Source of the DNA: Syntrophopropionicum propionicicum_A
GTDB lineage: Bacteria; Bacillota; Desulfotomaculia; Desulfotomaculales; Pelotomaculaceae
NCBI RefSeq assembly: GCF_048984525.1
Contig: NZ_JBMGJC010000011.1
Coordinates: forward strand, 87,876 to 151,875
Direction of reading: 5' to 3'
Length of the DNA stretch: 64,000 nt
Every line of letters starts with the position of its first letter. Position 1 is the first letter of the stretch. Both the position numbers and the translations under genes were made by a program. Under the pieces are notes generated by a model. The model ran no database searches and had not been told where the DNA came from. It worked only from the letters and a program-made list of their open reading frames with translations. Shown here one piece after another: positions 49,274-57,266 of this stretch.

Positions 49274-50971
49274 ATGTCGCCGGGTACTATTGAAGCGAAT
49301 AAAGAAATATTGCAGAAAATCTTTTCAGAGGACTTCTGGTTCATTATTCCTGAATATCAAAGATCCTATGTATGGCAGACGGATAATGTGACCGAACTAG
49401 CTGAGGACTTGTTTTTCGCTTTCGAAAACAAACCAGACAGTGAATATTTTTTGGGATCACTGGTCTTGAAAAGGTTAATAAGTAGCTCCTTTCCGGAGTA
49501 TGAAGTCTTAGATGGCCAACAAAGATTAACCACATTTTTTATTATGATGGCAGTTCTTCGAGATTTAATCCCGAATGAAAAAGCCAAGGGGACGATTCAC
49601 AAGAAGATTTATCAAGAGGAAGATATTCTGGAAAATGTGCCTGCGAGGATGCGTATTACATATAAAATACGTGATAAAGTTGAGGATTTCATAAACGATT
49701 TTATTATATTGAAAGATGGCACAACTAAAACTGAGGAACTGGCGCAATATAGCGAAAGCGATAATCTGTCTTTAATGAATATGGCTAACGCAATTATTGT
49801 CCTGAGGAACTTTTTTGTTGAGAAACAAGAAAAAATTGACCTACAGCAGTTTGTTAAATTTATCTTTAATAAAGCTTTATTCATCTATGTCTCTACTGAA
49901 AACACAGAAGACGCATTCAGATTGTTCACAATATTAAACAATAGGGGCATTCCTTTAACCAATGCAGATATACTGAAATCGCAAAATATAGGGGCATTAA
50001 CAAGTGAAAAAGAAGTCACAAAATATGCAAGAATCTGGGAAGATATCGAAGGCAAGCACGGTGAGGATTTTGACCGCTTTCTTCAATTCATAAGGACAAT
50101 ATTGGTGCAGGAGAAAGCCAGAACAAATTTACTTGAAGAGTTCAATGATAAAATCTATTACTTAAAGTCGCCAGCTAAAGCGAAACTGAAGATGGGGAAA
50201 GAAACCTTTGAATTAATAAATAATTACAATGGTATATATGAAGACATAATCGATCTGCAGGATGATGCTTTAAGCAATGAATTTAAAAACTTAATTACCG
50301 TTATGAAGATAGGCTTGCGATCCGAGGATTGGATACCCCCCGTTATGCATTATTACGCAAAGTTTAACACCAATAAGATTGACACTTTTCTTAAGCGTCT
50401 TGAGTATAAGTTTACTGGAGACTGGGTTTGTGGAATTACTCCAACTCTAAGATTAGAAGCAATGAACGACATCTTAAAGGCGATAGACAATACTGATGCC
50501 AGTAATTTACATGAGCTATTAGACAACAAGAAATTATTTAAAATAGATGATGCTGATTTTAGAGGTTATATTAAAGGTAACTTGTATGGCAGACAGTGTT
50601 GCAGGTACTTGTTACTAAAAATTGAGTGTCTCCTAAGTGATAATACTGTGCATTTATCGGGTTATAAGTATATTACTGTCGAGCATGTTCTTCCCCAGAA
50701 TCCAAAAGCTAAAAGTCAGTGGAGAATTGATTTCACTGATGAGGAGAGGCTGGCATGGACCAATAAACTAGCTAACTTAGTGTTAATAAGCCAGAAGAAA
50801 AATAGTGCACTAGGTAATCTGGATTTCGAGGAGAAAAAAAGCACATATCTTAAAAAAAGGATAGATGCGTTCCATGCTAACAAAGTATTTATAGAAAAGA
50901 ATAAGAAATGGAACCCTGCAACACTGGAGAAAAGACAAGAAGAATTAGTTGACTTGCTTATCGGCAACTAA
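49274..50971 (+). CDS. DUF262/DUF1524 protein (GmrSD-like restriction enzyme)
   Basis: This is a 565-residue protein. The N-terminal DUF262 domain has IPEYQRSYVWQ and the hallmark LDGQQRLTTFF (about residue 80). The C-terminal DUF1524 domain has an HNH-like EHVLPQNP, TNKLANLVLISQKKN and LGNLDFEEKKSTY. In GmrSD these two domains restrict DNA with glucosylated hydroxymethylcytosine; here they are fused in one chain, as is common. It would act against phages with modified DNA, but its true target is unknown. Confidence 0.88.
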   Translation: MSPGTIEANKEILQKIFSEDFWFIIPEYQRSYVWQTDNVTELAEDLFFAFENKPDSEYFLGSLVLKRLISSSFPEYEVLDGQQRLTTFFIMMAVLRDLIPNEKAKGTIHKKIYQEEDILENVPARMRITYKIRDKVEDFINDFIILKDGTTKTEELAQYSESDNLSLMNMANAIIVLRNFFVEKQEKIDLQQFVKFIFNKALFIYVSTENTEDAFRLFTILNNRGIPLTNADILKSQNIGALTSEKEVTKYARIWEDIEGKHGEDFDRFLQFIRTILVQEKARTNLLEEFNDKIYYLKSPAKAKLKMGKETFELINNYNGIYEDIIDLQDDALSNEFKNLITVMKIGLRSEDWIPPVMHYYAKFNTNKIDTFLKRLEYKFTGDWVCGITPTLRLEAMNDILKAIDNTDASNLHELLDNKKLFKIDDADFRGYIKGNLYGRQCCRYLLLKIECLLSDNTVHLSGYKYITVEHVLPQNPKAKSQWRIDFTDEERLAWTNKLANLVLISQKKNSALGNLDFEEKKSTYLKKRIDAFHANKVFIEKNKKWNPATLEKRQEELVDLLIGN

Positions 50972-50992
50972 TCCTTGAAAAGGACAAATATC

Positions 50993-51067
50993 TTGTCAGC
51001 AAAAGAACAAAGGCAGGTAATTCTTAGTAAAGCCCTTGGCGATTTAGCTAGCTATCATAGAAAATAA
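50993..51067 (+). pseudogene. Small gene remnant upstream of the nuclease-like gene
   Basis: After AAAGGA, a TTG at 50993 opens 24 codons (SAKEQRQVILSKALGDLASY). A second open stretch in another frame (from about 51079, ASEYYDEIQSVYKRLGG to KGDIELPDKFEGEI) leads straight into the start of the next gene. Together they read like one small protein broken by frameshifts. I do not recognise it. Confidence 0.35.
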
Positions 51068-51207
51068 ACTTTTCATGATTACAGGCATCCGAATATTATG
51101 ATGAAATTCAAAGTGTTTATAAACGCCTGGGGGGTATTCTCCGAGTAATTCCTTGCAACTTGAGGAAAGGTGACATCGAATTGCCAGATAAATTTGAGGG
51201 TGAAATA

Positions 51208-51654
51208 ATGAATAAGCATGAGTTCAACAAATGGGCGGTAAGCTTGGTAAAGCAGGCATTTACCGAACAAGGGTTTAAGATTGAAAATATAAGTTTGCCC
51301 GCTGATGAAGCAGATTTCATTGCTGTGTCAAGCAGTGGTAAAAGCCTAAAAATTAAGGTGAGAGCAATTTCCCAAATCGGAAGTTATATTTTCAGTTTAA
51401 AGAAGAAATTCAATATCAAAGATCCATACCTCTATATGGCAGTAATATATGTGCCAAAAAAGGCTGAAAAGGAACTGTACCTAATTCCGGCATCGGAGTG
51501 GGGCAAAGACATTTATCCATTTAAAGGCAAGGACTATAACAAGCCAGGCCAAAGTTCACAACCAGAATGGGGAATATCCTTCTCTATGAAAGCGAAGGAT
51601 GCAATGGAGCCTTATAGATTTGCGAAAATTGTTAATAGTTTTACTCAGTTATAG
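51208..51654 (+). CDS. Small nuclease-like (PD-(D/E)XK-type) protein
   Basis: The start is the ATG at 51208 after GAGGGTG, giving 148 residues. The core D-E-A-D-F-I-A-V followed by KSLKIKVRAISQ resembles DUF4365-like nucleases, but the usual Glu-x-Lys appears as Ile-Lys-Val, so it may be inactive. The rest (YIFSLKKKFNIKDPYLYMAV, YLIPASEWG) is typical of this fold. It lies two bases before the glycosylase-like gene, and the two may act together. Confidence 0.6.
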   Translation: MNKHEFNKWAVSLVKQAFTEQGFKIENISLPADEADFIAVSSSGKSLKIKVRAISQIGSYIFSLKKKFNIKDPYLYMAVIYVPKKAEKELYLIPASEWGKDIYPFKGKDYNKPGQSSQPEWGISFSMKAKDAMEPYRFAKIVNSFTQL

Positions 51655-51665
51655 AGGTGAATATA

Positions 51666-52214
51666 GTGAAGCTGGTCGACAAGGATGCGGTTTATCTGCG
51701 GGAGGGGTTGGATATTCTATTCATAGCTCTTAATCCTCCCAGGCAATCTAATGCCAATGGTCATTACTTTTCCGGAAGAAATTCTAGGTTTTTTAAACAA
51801 CTGTTCAAAAGTGGACTTATTACTGAGAACTTGAATAAGTTAGTTGCAGACGATCTGGTCTTTGGCGGGACAAAATTTAACTATAAAAACAAACTATTTG
51901 GAGTTATTGACTTAAAACCCCGAACAGAAGAGACAAACTCAAACAAAGTAAGAGTTATGAGAGAAGAAGTTATTTTAATGATAGATAGGATTAGAAGATA
52001 TAGACCAAGAAGAGTCTGTATTATACATTCCGAAGTTAGAAAACAATTTGGAAAAATGACAGGAATAACGTTGCAAGATGGGTTCAACGGTAAGGTCTTA
52101 GAAGGGTGTGATACTGATTTCTATTACAACCACTTCCCCAATGGTAGTAATATCCCAGATGAGGTTAAAATCGATATTTATAGAATCATTAGAGATAGCT
52201 TGGATAGGCAGTAA
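51666..52214 (+). CDS. Uracil-DNA glycosylase superfamily protein (MUG-like)
   Basis: The GTG at 51666 lies six bases after GAGGTG, giving 182 residues. Motif 1 is FIALNPP followed by NGHYFSGRNSRFFKQLF; a later motif is HFPNGSN. These match the mismatch-specific (MUG/TDG-like) uracil-DNA glycosylase fold. The chain is normal length. Glycosylases can excise modified bases, and at least one acts as an anti-phage factor, so a defence role is plausible in this island. It is coupled to the nuclease-like gene upstream. Confidence 0.8.
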   Translation: MKLVDKDAVYLREGLDILFIALNPPRQSNANGHYFSGRNSRFFKQLFKSGLITENLNKLVADDLVFGGTKFNYKNKLFGVIDLKPRTEETNSNKVRVMREEVILMIDRIRRYRPRRVCIIHSEVRKQFGKMTGITLQDGFNGKVLEGCDTDFYYNHFPNGSNIPDEVKIDIYRIIRDSLDRQ

Positions 52215-52319
52215 AGATTATTAAAATAATTATTAAATTTAAAAGGAATATATAAAAAACAGATCGTAGTATTTATTATAATTAGAAGAAAAGTAAAAAG
52301 ATTAAATGAGTGATTTATT

Positions 52320-53150
52320 TTGAAATTTGATATCCGTACACCAGATTCCGCTTTCGAGTTTATTATGAATTTTTTTAATATAACTGGCCCCGCCTTTATA
52401 GACGAATATATAATCCAGTGTAATAATTGTTTTGATGAGTTTTGGGAAAAACATCTTGATTATATTGACTCTATCGATATTGACAGCATTCAATATATGG
52501 CATTTCATGTTACATCAAACTGGGATGAATGTGCTGGAATAAAAGCTAATGGTATCAGAAACTTACAAGAAGTATTATCTGAAAAGAATGAGCTAACTAA
52601 CCTTTTGTTAAAATACGGAGTTCAATTTGATGTAGATAACAAAATTCTTATTAATGGTGATAAAATAATTGATATTAATTATGCTAAGTATCGTGAAAAA
52701 TATGATCTTTCGAGTTATGAACAAAAAATTCAGGGAGTTGCACATAAAATATATTATGACTATCAGGTAAATGGCTTTTTTTCACATCATGATATACTTC
52801 ATTATGGAACAGAAATTCATATTCAACCAGAATTTCTTTCTAATTTATCTGAGCTTTTACCCCACATTTGCGAAGCTGTAAATATATGGCGCAAAAAAAG
52901 CAAGGGGTATATTGTTACTTTCCTTGCTGACTTTGATCAATTTGAATATAGCTCATTTTACAATAATGAATATGAATATCAGGATGACGAAACGAACAGG
53001 ATTAAATTAAAAAAATGGATAATAAAAAATGCTATTTATAGGAGTTTTCAAAGCACAGATGATCATACTGAAATATTTGCCTACATAGATAAGGCAACAA
53101 TTATAAAACCTGAACAGATTGTTGAGTATAAAGAAATTGTAGTTTATTAA
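52320..53150 (+). CDS. Candidate ADP-ribosyltransferase-like protein
   Basis: This is a 276-residue, AT-rich gene with a TTG start. A central MAFHVTSNWDECAGIKANGI then NLQEVLSEKNELTNLL pattern (H-V-T near the start, I-K-x-x-G-I) resembles families with an ADP-ribosyltransferase or 2'-phosphotransferase-like fold. The C-terminus has GYIVTFLADFDQFEYSSF and HTEIFAYIDKATIIKPEQI. The similarity is only at motif level. It directly precedes a small membrane zinc-ribbon protein, so the two may be a unit. Confidence 0.5.
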   Translation: MKFDIRTPDSAFEFIMNFFNITGPAFIDEYIIQCNNCFDEFWEKHLDYIDSIDIDSIQYMAFHVTSNWDECAGIKANGIRNLQEVLSEKNELTNLLLKYGVQFDVDNKILINGDKIIDINYAKYREKYDLSSYEQKIQGVAHKIYYDYQVNGFFSHHDILHYGTEIHIQPEFLSNLSELLPHICEAVNIWRKKSKGYIVTFLADFDQFEYSSFYNNEYEYQDDETNRIKLKKWIIKNAIYRSFQSTDDHTEIFAYIDKATIIKPEQIVEYKEIVVY

Positions 53151-53188
53151 TGCCCTTTTGTTGCAGAATTTATGTTTGGGGTGATGGA

Positions 53189-53668
53189 ATGGTAAAAAAG
53201 TTTCTTAAGGAGCGTGTTCTGATTCCAATTTGGGATAATATAATCTTAATATCATTTGTAGGAGTAGCTTCATTGTATATTTCTCAAGTCAAATTATTTC
53301 TCTTAAATCATTATGTCAATCTTCTTGTATTTGTTTTAGTATCATTATTTTTTATGGTTATTATAATCTTACTGATTAACAAGACTAGAAAACTCTTAAA
53401 AGAATTGAAAGAAATAAAGCATCATTATGAAGACTTTGCTAAGCTAAAAGGTTTAAAAATATACAAAGATTTTGCATATTTCGATCCTAATGTTGGCCCA
53501 TCCGAACTGTACTGTAAATATTGTATTGAGGAAAATAATAAGAAGATAAGACTTACAGCAGATGAACCTTTTTATGATTGTAGTAGTTGCGGTAAAAGAG
53601 CCATTGATCATAAATTACAGAATAGATTGCTGGAAGAAAGCGATAGAGCAATAAGTTTTTTTGACTAA
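53189..53668 (+). CDS. Two-helix membrane protein with zinc ribbon
   Basis: The start is the ATG at 53189 after GGGGTG, giving 159 residues. Two hydrophobic helices (NIILISFVGVASLYIS, about 17-32; VNLLVFVLVSLFFMVIIILL, 43-62) are followed by a basic coiled-coil helix (NKTRKLLKELKEIKHHYEDF) and a zinc ribbon (CKYC ... CSSCGKRA, 109-135). It could sense or deliver a signal at the membrane. The gene lies 38 bases after the ART-like gene, so co-expression is likely. Confidence 0.68.
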   Translation: MVKKFLKERVLIPIWDNIILISFVGVASLYISQVKLFLLNHYVNLLVFVLVSLFFMVIIILLINKTRKLLKELKEIKHHYEDFAKLKGLKIYKDFAYFDPNVGPSELYCKYCIEENNKKIRLTADEPFYDCSSCGKRAIDHKLQNRLLEESDRAISFFD

Positions 53669-53898
53669 CAAAAATTCTTAAACGTTACATCCTAAACTTT
53701 TTTTGGGTGCGACCCGGTACGGGCCGCCTCCACCAAAATTAAAGCATAAGACGACTGTAAAATACAATCGCCCTTAAATTTTTTGATTAGGTAAATAATT
53801 AAAAGGAAGCAGGAGAATCGTCCCCCTGTTTCCCGTATATTATATAGGTTTTACGATCATGACGGGGACCGTTTATAAAAGGAAGGACGCAACAAGGG

Positions 53899-54675
53899 AT
53901 GGGGGCAGATTTTAGTTCTAATCAACCTACTCCAAGTGATTTTGCAGAATATGTTTATTGCGGAGCAAAATGGGCAATTGAAAAAAACAGGTCATTAGAC
54001 CTTAATAAAAGGCCAAAAAAGATAGTTTTTAAAAGCAGAAAAAGTGCTGAGAAATATCGTGATTTACTTTTAGGGCAGCAAAATGAACATAAGTGCCTGG
54101 AATGGGTATTAAAAGAAACCTGTACATCGGCCAATCAGATAGTTTTTAATGGAATCGGAGAAAACAACTATAATCCTCCGCTAACGTCCAAAATTGCTTC
54201 TTTAGGTATTGAGATGCCATGCAGGCCAGATCTAATCGTTAGAAAATCTAATACAAATCTTCTCTATGAATTTAAAGCTGTAAGTGAATTCAGGTATCTT
54301 TTTGAACCTGAGTTTGATTCGTATCATGCCCAGGTTTGGTGCTATACAACATTGAATGAGCTAAAAATAGATGAATATTATCTGGTGAGGTATTACATTG
54401 ACCCGTTTAAATACCCTTTCACACAAAAAAAGCCGCTTTCAGCTTTAGAATTAAATCAGATTAAATTTGAAAAGCTTTTTAGTATATATAATGAAGCGAT
54501 TAAAGAATTGAGAAATCTTGATTCGGAAACAAAGAAAGGAAATAGACCAAAGGGAATTGAGCCTCAATTGTTTAATAAACCGAAGGAGGAAAAAGAAAGG
54601 CTACTGAAATGCTCCCATTGCAGTTATAATAGAGACGTTTGTAAAATAGATTTGTTTCCATATGTACGGCGGTAG
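53899..54675 (+). CDS. Cas4-like exonuclease (no CRISPR nearby)
   Basis: This is a 258-residue protein. It has an N-terminal cysteine (VYCGAKW), a RecB-type nuclease core with CRPDLIV (Asp near 111), LYEFKAV (Glu/Lys near 124) and the helix SYHAQVWCYTTL, and a C-terminal CSHC...C cluster. The four cysteines fit an Fe-S Cas4/AddB-like nuclease. No CRISPR array or other cas gene is seen, so it is probably a solo Cas4 with a defence or mobile-element role. Confidence 0.78.
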   Translation: MGADFSSNQPTPSDFAEYVYCGAKWAIEKNRSLDLNKRPKKIVFKSRKSAEKYRDLLLGQQNEHKCLEWVLKETCTSANQIVFNGIGENNYNPPLTSKIASLGIEMPCRPDLIVRKSNTNLLYEFKAVSEFRYLFEPEFDSYHAQVWCYTTLNELKIDEYYLVRYYIDPFKYPFTQKKPLSALELNQIKFEKLFSIYNEAIKELRNLDSETKKGNRPKGIEPQLFNKPKEEKERLLKCSHCSYNRDVCKIDLFPYVRR

Positions 54676-54875
54676 TAATATATCTACCCTACGACAATTG
54701 TTTTTAATCCAATCACCAACATTATTTTCAGTAATATCTTTATCTTGCATTCTTTTATCTAATAGGAATATTCACATTGGAACTTATTGAAGCGGCACTT
54801 CATTATAAATATGAACCTATATATGAAGGATTTGCCACGCAAAGATAAACTATAATTTACAGAGGGGGTCATAAT

Positions 54876-55103
54876 ATGGCAAAATGTTGCAGGTGTGGAA
54901 AGAGATTTAATGTATCCGATGCAAGAGAAGAATATAATGCAGAATTTGGTGGGGATATTGATTATGATGACGAATACGGTCATGAAGTATGTGCTGATTG
55001 TGCAATAGCAGATACTGAATCAAATATAAATATTGGTAAAGCCATTGACATGATGAACGGCGATGAAGATTATGATGATGATCATGTAAAAAGATGGTTA
55101 TAA
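54876..55103 (+). CDS. Small acidic zinc-binding protein
   Basis: This is a 75-residue protein with GAGGGGG before the ATG. Two cysteine pairs (CCRCGKRF near 4-11; EVCADCAIAD near 37-46) suggest a zinc ribbon, and the rest is very acidic (DIDYDDEYGHE, DYDDDHVKRWL). It resembles small Firmicute stress or phage proteins of unknown function. It lies alone between the Cas4-like gene and repeat B. Confidence 0.65.
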   Translation: MAKCCRCGKRFNVSDAREEYNAEFGGDIDYDDEYGHEVCADCAIADTESNINIGKAIDMMNGDEDYDDDHVKRWL

Positions 55104-55187
55104 TTTTAGTGGCCAAATACAATCGGATTGTTGCCATGTTAAACTATATTTATTCTTGCCCCATAACCGCGGCATTTACAGAGATTT

Positions 55188-55270
55188 TGCACCCCCCTTT
55201 CAAAAATGCACCCCCTGATAAACAACCTGGACAAATCGTTAAATTGTATCAATCTTTAAGTCATTAGACA
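55188..55270. repeat. IS-end-like repeat, copy B
   Basis: TGCACCCCCC (55188-55197) and TGCACCCCC (55207-55215) precede 55 bases matching copy A at 50 of 55 positions. Both copies have the same orientation and flank a 10-kb segment. No transposase gene adjoins, so it is probably a solo end or a relic. Confidence 0.7.
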
Positions 55271-55276
55271 ATACAT

Positions 55277-55335
55277 ATGAGCTACTTATGAGCTACTTAA
55301 GGCATAACATTGCCAGGGCGGTAATGTTATGCCTT
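55277..55335. repeat. Tandem 11-mer followed by a 16-bp palindrome
   Basis: ATGAGCTACTT occurs twice in tandem (55277-55287, 55288-55298). Then AAGGCATAACATTGCC (55299-55314) pairs with GGTAATGTTATGCCTT (55320-55335), one mismatch in 16, loop AGGGC. No T run follows, so it is not a standard terminator; it may be an operator, recombination site or leader hairpin. The gap 55104-55473 holds no gene. Confidence 0.6.
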
Positions 55336-55473
55336 AAAATTTGTGAGGGCAACAGGACGCCTTGTATGATTGACAACAACGTTTTTCGCGGGAAAATGGT
55401 TAAAATTTACTTTTTAAAGTTTATTTACTTATTAATTCATGGTAAAGTAATAGGGAAAGGTAGGTGTAAGCGC

Positions 55474-56343
55474 ATGGGTACCAACAATTCAATTTTGTTA
55501 AATCGTGTGTTTACACGAAACATGATACGTGAAATACTTAAGGACAATTTTAGCGATGATTATGCGACCGCAATACGCAGATATATTGTTGATCCCCATG
55601 ACAAAGATAATGGGCAGCTCATTAGCGAGATTTACACTGTGCTAAAAAAGGAATATCGCAATGAGTATTATTATAAGAATACGCTTCTTAACAAACTGCT
55701 TTTAGGAGTACATAAGCCTACTACAACAGCAGCCTTGACTGAGATAACAATTGGAAAGTCAAAGGCTGATTTTGTTTTGATCAATGGGCGCGCAGTCGTC
55801 TACGAAATTAAGACAGAATTAGATAATCTGGATCGCCTGGAATCACAAATTGAGAATTATTTTAAGGCATTCACAAGAGTTTCCGTGCTCACTTGCGAAG
55901 ATCATTTTGATGTATTACAAAAGCGTTTAGACGGCTCTCCGGTTGGTATTTGCATTCTAACAAAAAAAGATACGATCAGAGAAAAGAAAAAGCCACAAGA
56001 ACACTTTGACAAACTAAATTTGGACACAATGTTTCGGATACTTCGAAAACAGGAGTATGAAGAAATCATTAAAAAGTATTTTGGCGCTCTACCAAATGTA
56101 TCACAGTTTGAATATTATAGGACTTGCAAAAAAATGTTCTGCAACATGGAAAAAACTATTGCCTACATAGCGTTTATAGATATCTTAAAAAAGCGTGGGC
56201 AGATAGATGTGGAAATGTATAGCCAGATACCCTATGAGCTTAAGTTCCTCGTTTATTTTTCCGATTTCAAAACAAACGATTATAAAAGACTCAATGTATT
56301 TTTACATCATAAGGAGGCACAAATATGTACTTCCCTTATTTAA
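55474..56343 (+). CDS. sce7726-family protein
   Basis: The start is the ATG at 55474 after TAGGTG, giving 289 residues (the frame opens at 55288 but without a good site). The core KADFVLINGRAVVYEIKTE with LDRLESQIENYFKAFTRVSV is the sce7726 signature and fits a PD-(D/E)XK nuclease fold (Asp near 97, Glu-x-Lys near 110). The C-terminal part is helical. It overlaps the sce7725 gene by 19 bases, so production is coupled. The biochemical role is undetermined. Confidence 0.85.
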   Translation: MGTNNSILLNRVFTRNMIREILKDNFSDDYATAIRRYIVDPHDKDNGQLISEIYTVLKKEYRNEYYYKNTLLNKLLLGVHKPTTTAALTEITIGKSKADFVLINGRAVVYEIKTELDNLDRLESQIENYFKAFTRVSVLTCEDHFDVLQKRLDGSPVGICILTKKDTIREKKKPQEHFDKLNLDTMFRILRKQEYEEIIKKYFGALPNVSQFEYYRTCKKMFCNMEKTIAYIAFIDILKKRGQIDVEMYSQIPYELKFLVYFSDFKTNDYKRLNVFLHHKEAQICTSLI

Positions 56344-57266
56344 GAGGCCGACAGTTTGAACTCATTGCAATTAGAGAACTGATTGAGCATTCGCTGATTG
56401 GTGAATCCATTATTCCGGTCATCGAACCCGTAAAGTTGTCTTCTGCTTTGCTTAAAACCATGATCGTATTTCAGAAAAATAATCGCCGTTTAGGCTTGGT
56501 TCGCAATCCCCGCGTGGGGAGTATCAAGAAAGATTTGGCAGATGAGAAAAACGAGAAGAATAAAGATAAATTTTCAGAGCTGCTTAAAATCCCCAACATA
56601 TTAACGTTTCTTTATGTGGATGCCAATATTGCCATAAATTATTCCTTCCTTGAAGGCATTGGAATAAAAAGGTCGGATGTTGCCACGATATGCGCTAGCC
56701 CAGATGCTATACCGCACTTTGAATCGTTTTTTACTTCCGGTTACCCGTACTTTAATTTTATACCGGATGAAAGTGTATTTCGCAGACGTTTGCCAAGGCA
56801 AAAGGTTTTATTTGAAGATCGCTTTCCCAAGAAAAGCCGTAATGTGGATTATGCAGATGTGGAGGATGAACCGTTTTCTTCAGATCACATTTACTATTCC
56901 CAAGATGGATATGTAGGATTTTCTGATTTTTCTGTTATTGGTGATGAATATTCGGAGACGGGATTTGCTCCATACGCTGTCGCTATTCATATCGTGTATT
57001 ATGATGCCGAAAAAAACCTCCGGATTCGGCATTTCGTTTCAGAGACGAATGACGATATTACTGACCCGGCCGGAAAGTTTGCTGAGGCCTTGGAAAAACT
57101 GGTTGAGTGGAACAGAACACAAAAACTTGACACGTTTGGTATCCGTACTTTTGAAGAGATGTATCGCAGCTACACCTATCCGGGTTTGGGAACGGTAAAG
57201 AAGCTTTCCATCATGCATCATCTTGAGCTTATGAATCGGTATTTGGATGGGGTTGCGGTAAAGTGA
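56325..57266 (+). CDS. sce7725-family protein
   Basis: This is a 313-residue protein with AAGGAGG before its ATG, which lies inside the previous gene. YFPYLRGRQFELIAIRELIE followed by IIPVIEPVKL is the N-terminal signature of the sce7725 family, whose members usually pair with sce7726. Further on, YAVAIHIVYYDAEKNLRIRH and a GLGTVKKLSIMHHLELMNR tail are typical. It overlaps the RES gene by four bases. Function unknown; the TIM-barrel-like look is only a guess. Confidence 0.85.
   Translation: MYFPYLRGRQFELIAIRELIEHSLIGESIIPVIEPVKLSSALLKTMIVFQKNNRRLGLVRNPRVGSIKKDLADEKNEKNKDKFSELLKIPNILTFLYVDANIAINYSFLEGIGIKRSDVATICASPDAIPHFESFFTSGYPYFNFIPDESVFRRRLPRQKVLFEDRFPKKSRNVDYADVEDEPFSSDHIYYSQDGYVGFSDFSVIGDEYSETGFAPYAVAIHIVYYDAEKNLRIRHFVSETNDDITDPAGKFAEALEKLVEWNRTQKLDTFGIRTFEEMYRSYTYPGLGTVKKLSIMHHLELMNRYLDGVAVK

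Noticed and set aside
53899..54675. Cas4-like gene as evidence of a CRISPR locus
   Set aside because: No repeat-spacer array or other cas gene can be seen in the window.
55299..55335. Palindrome as rho-independent terminator
   Set aside because: No T run follows on either strand.
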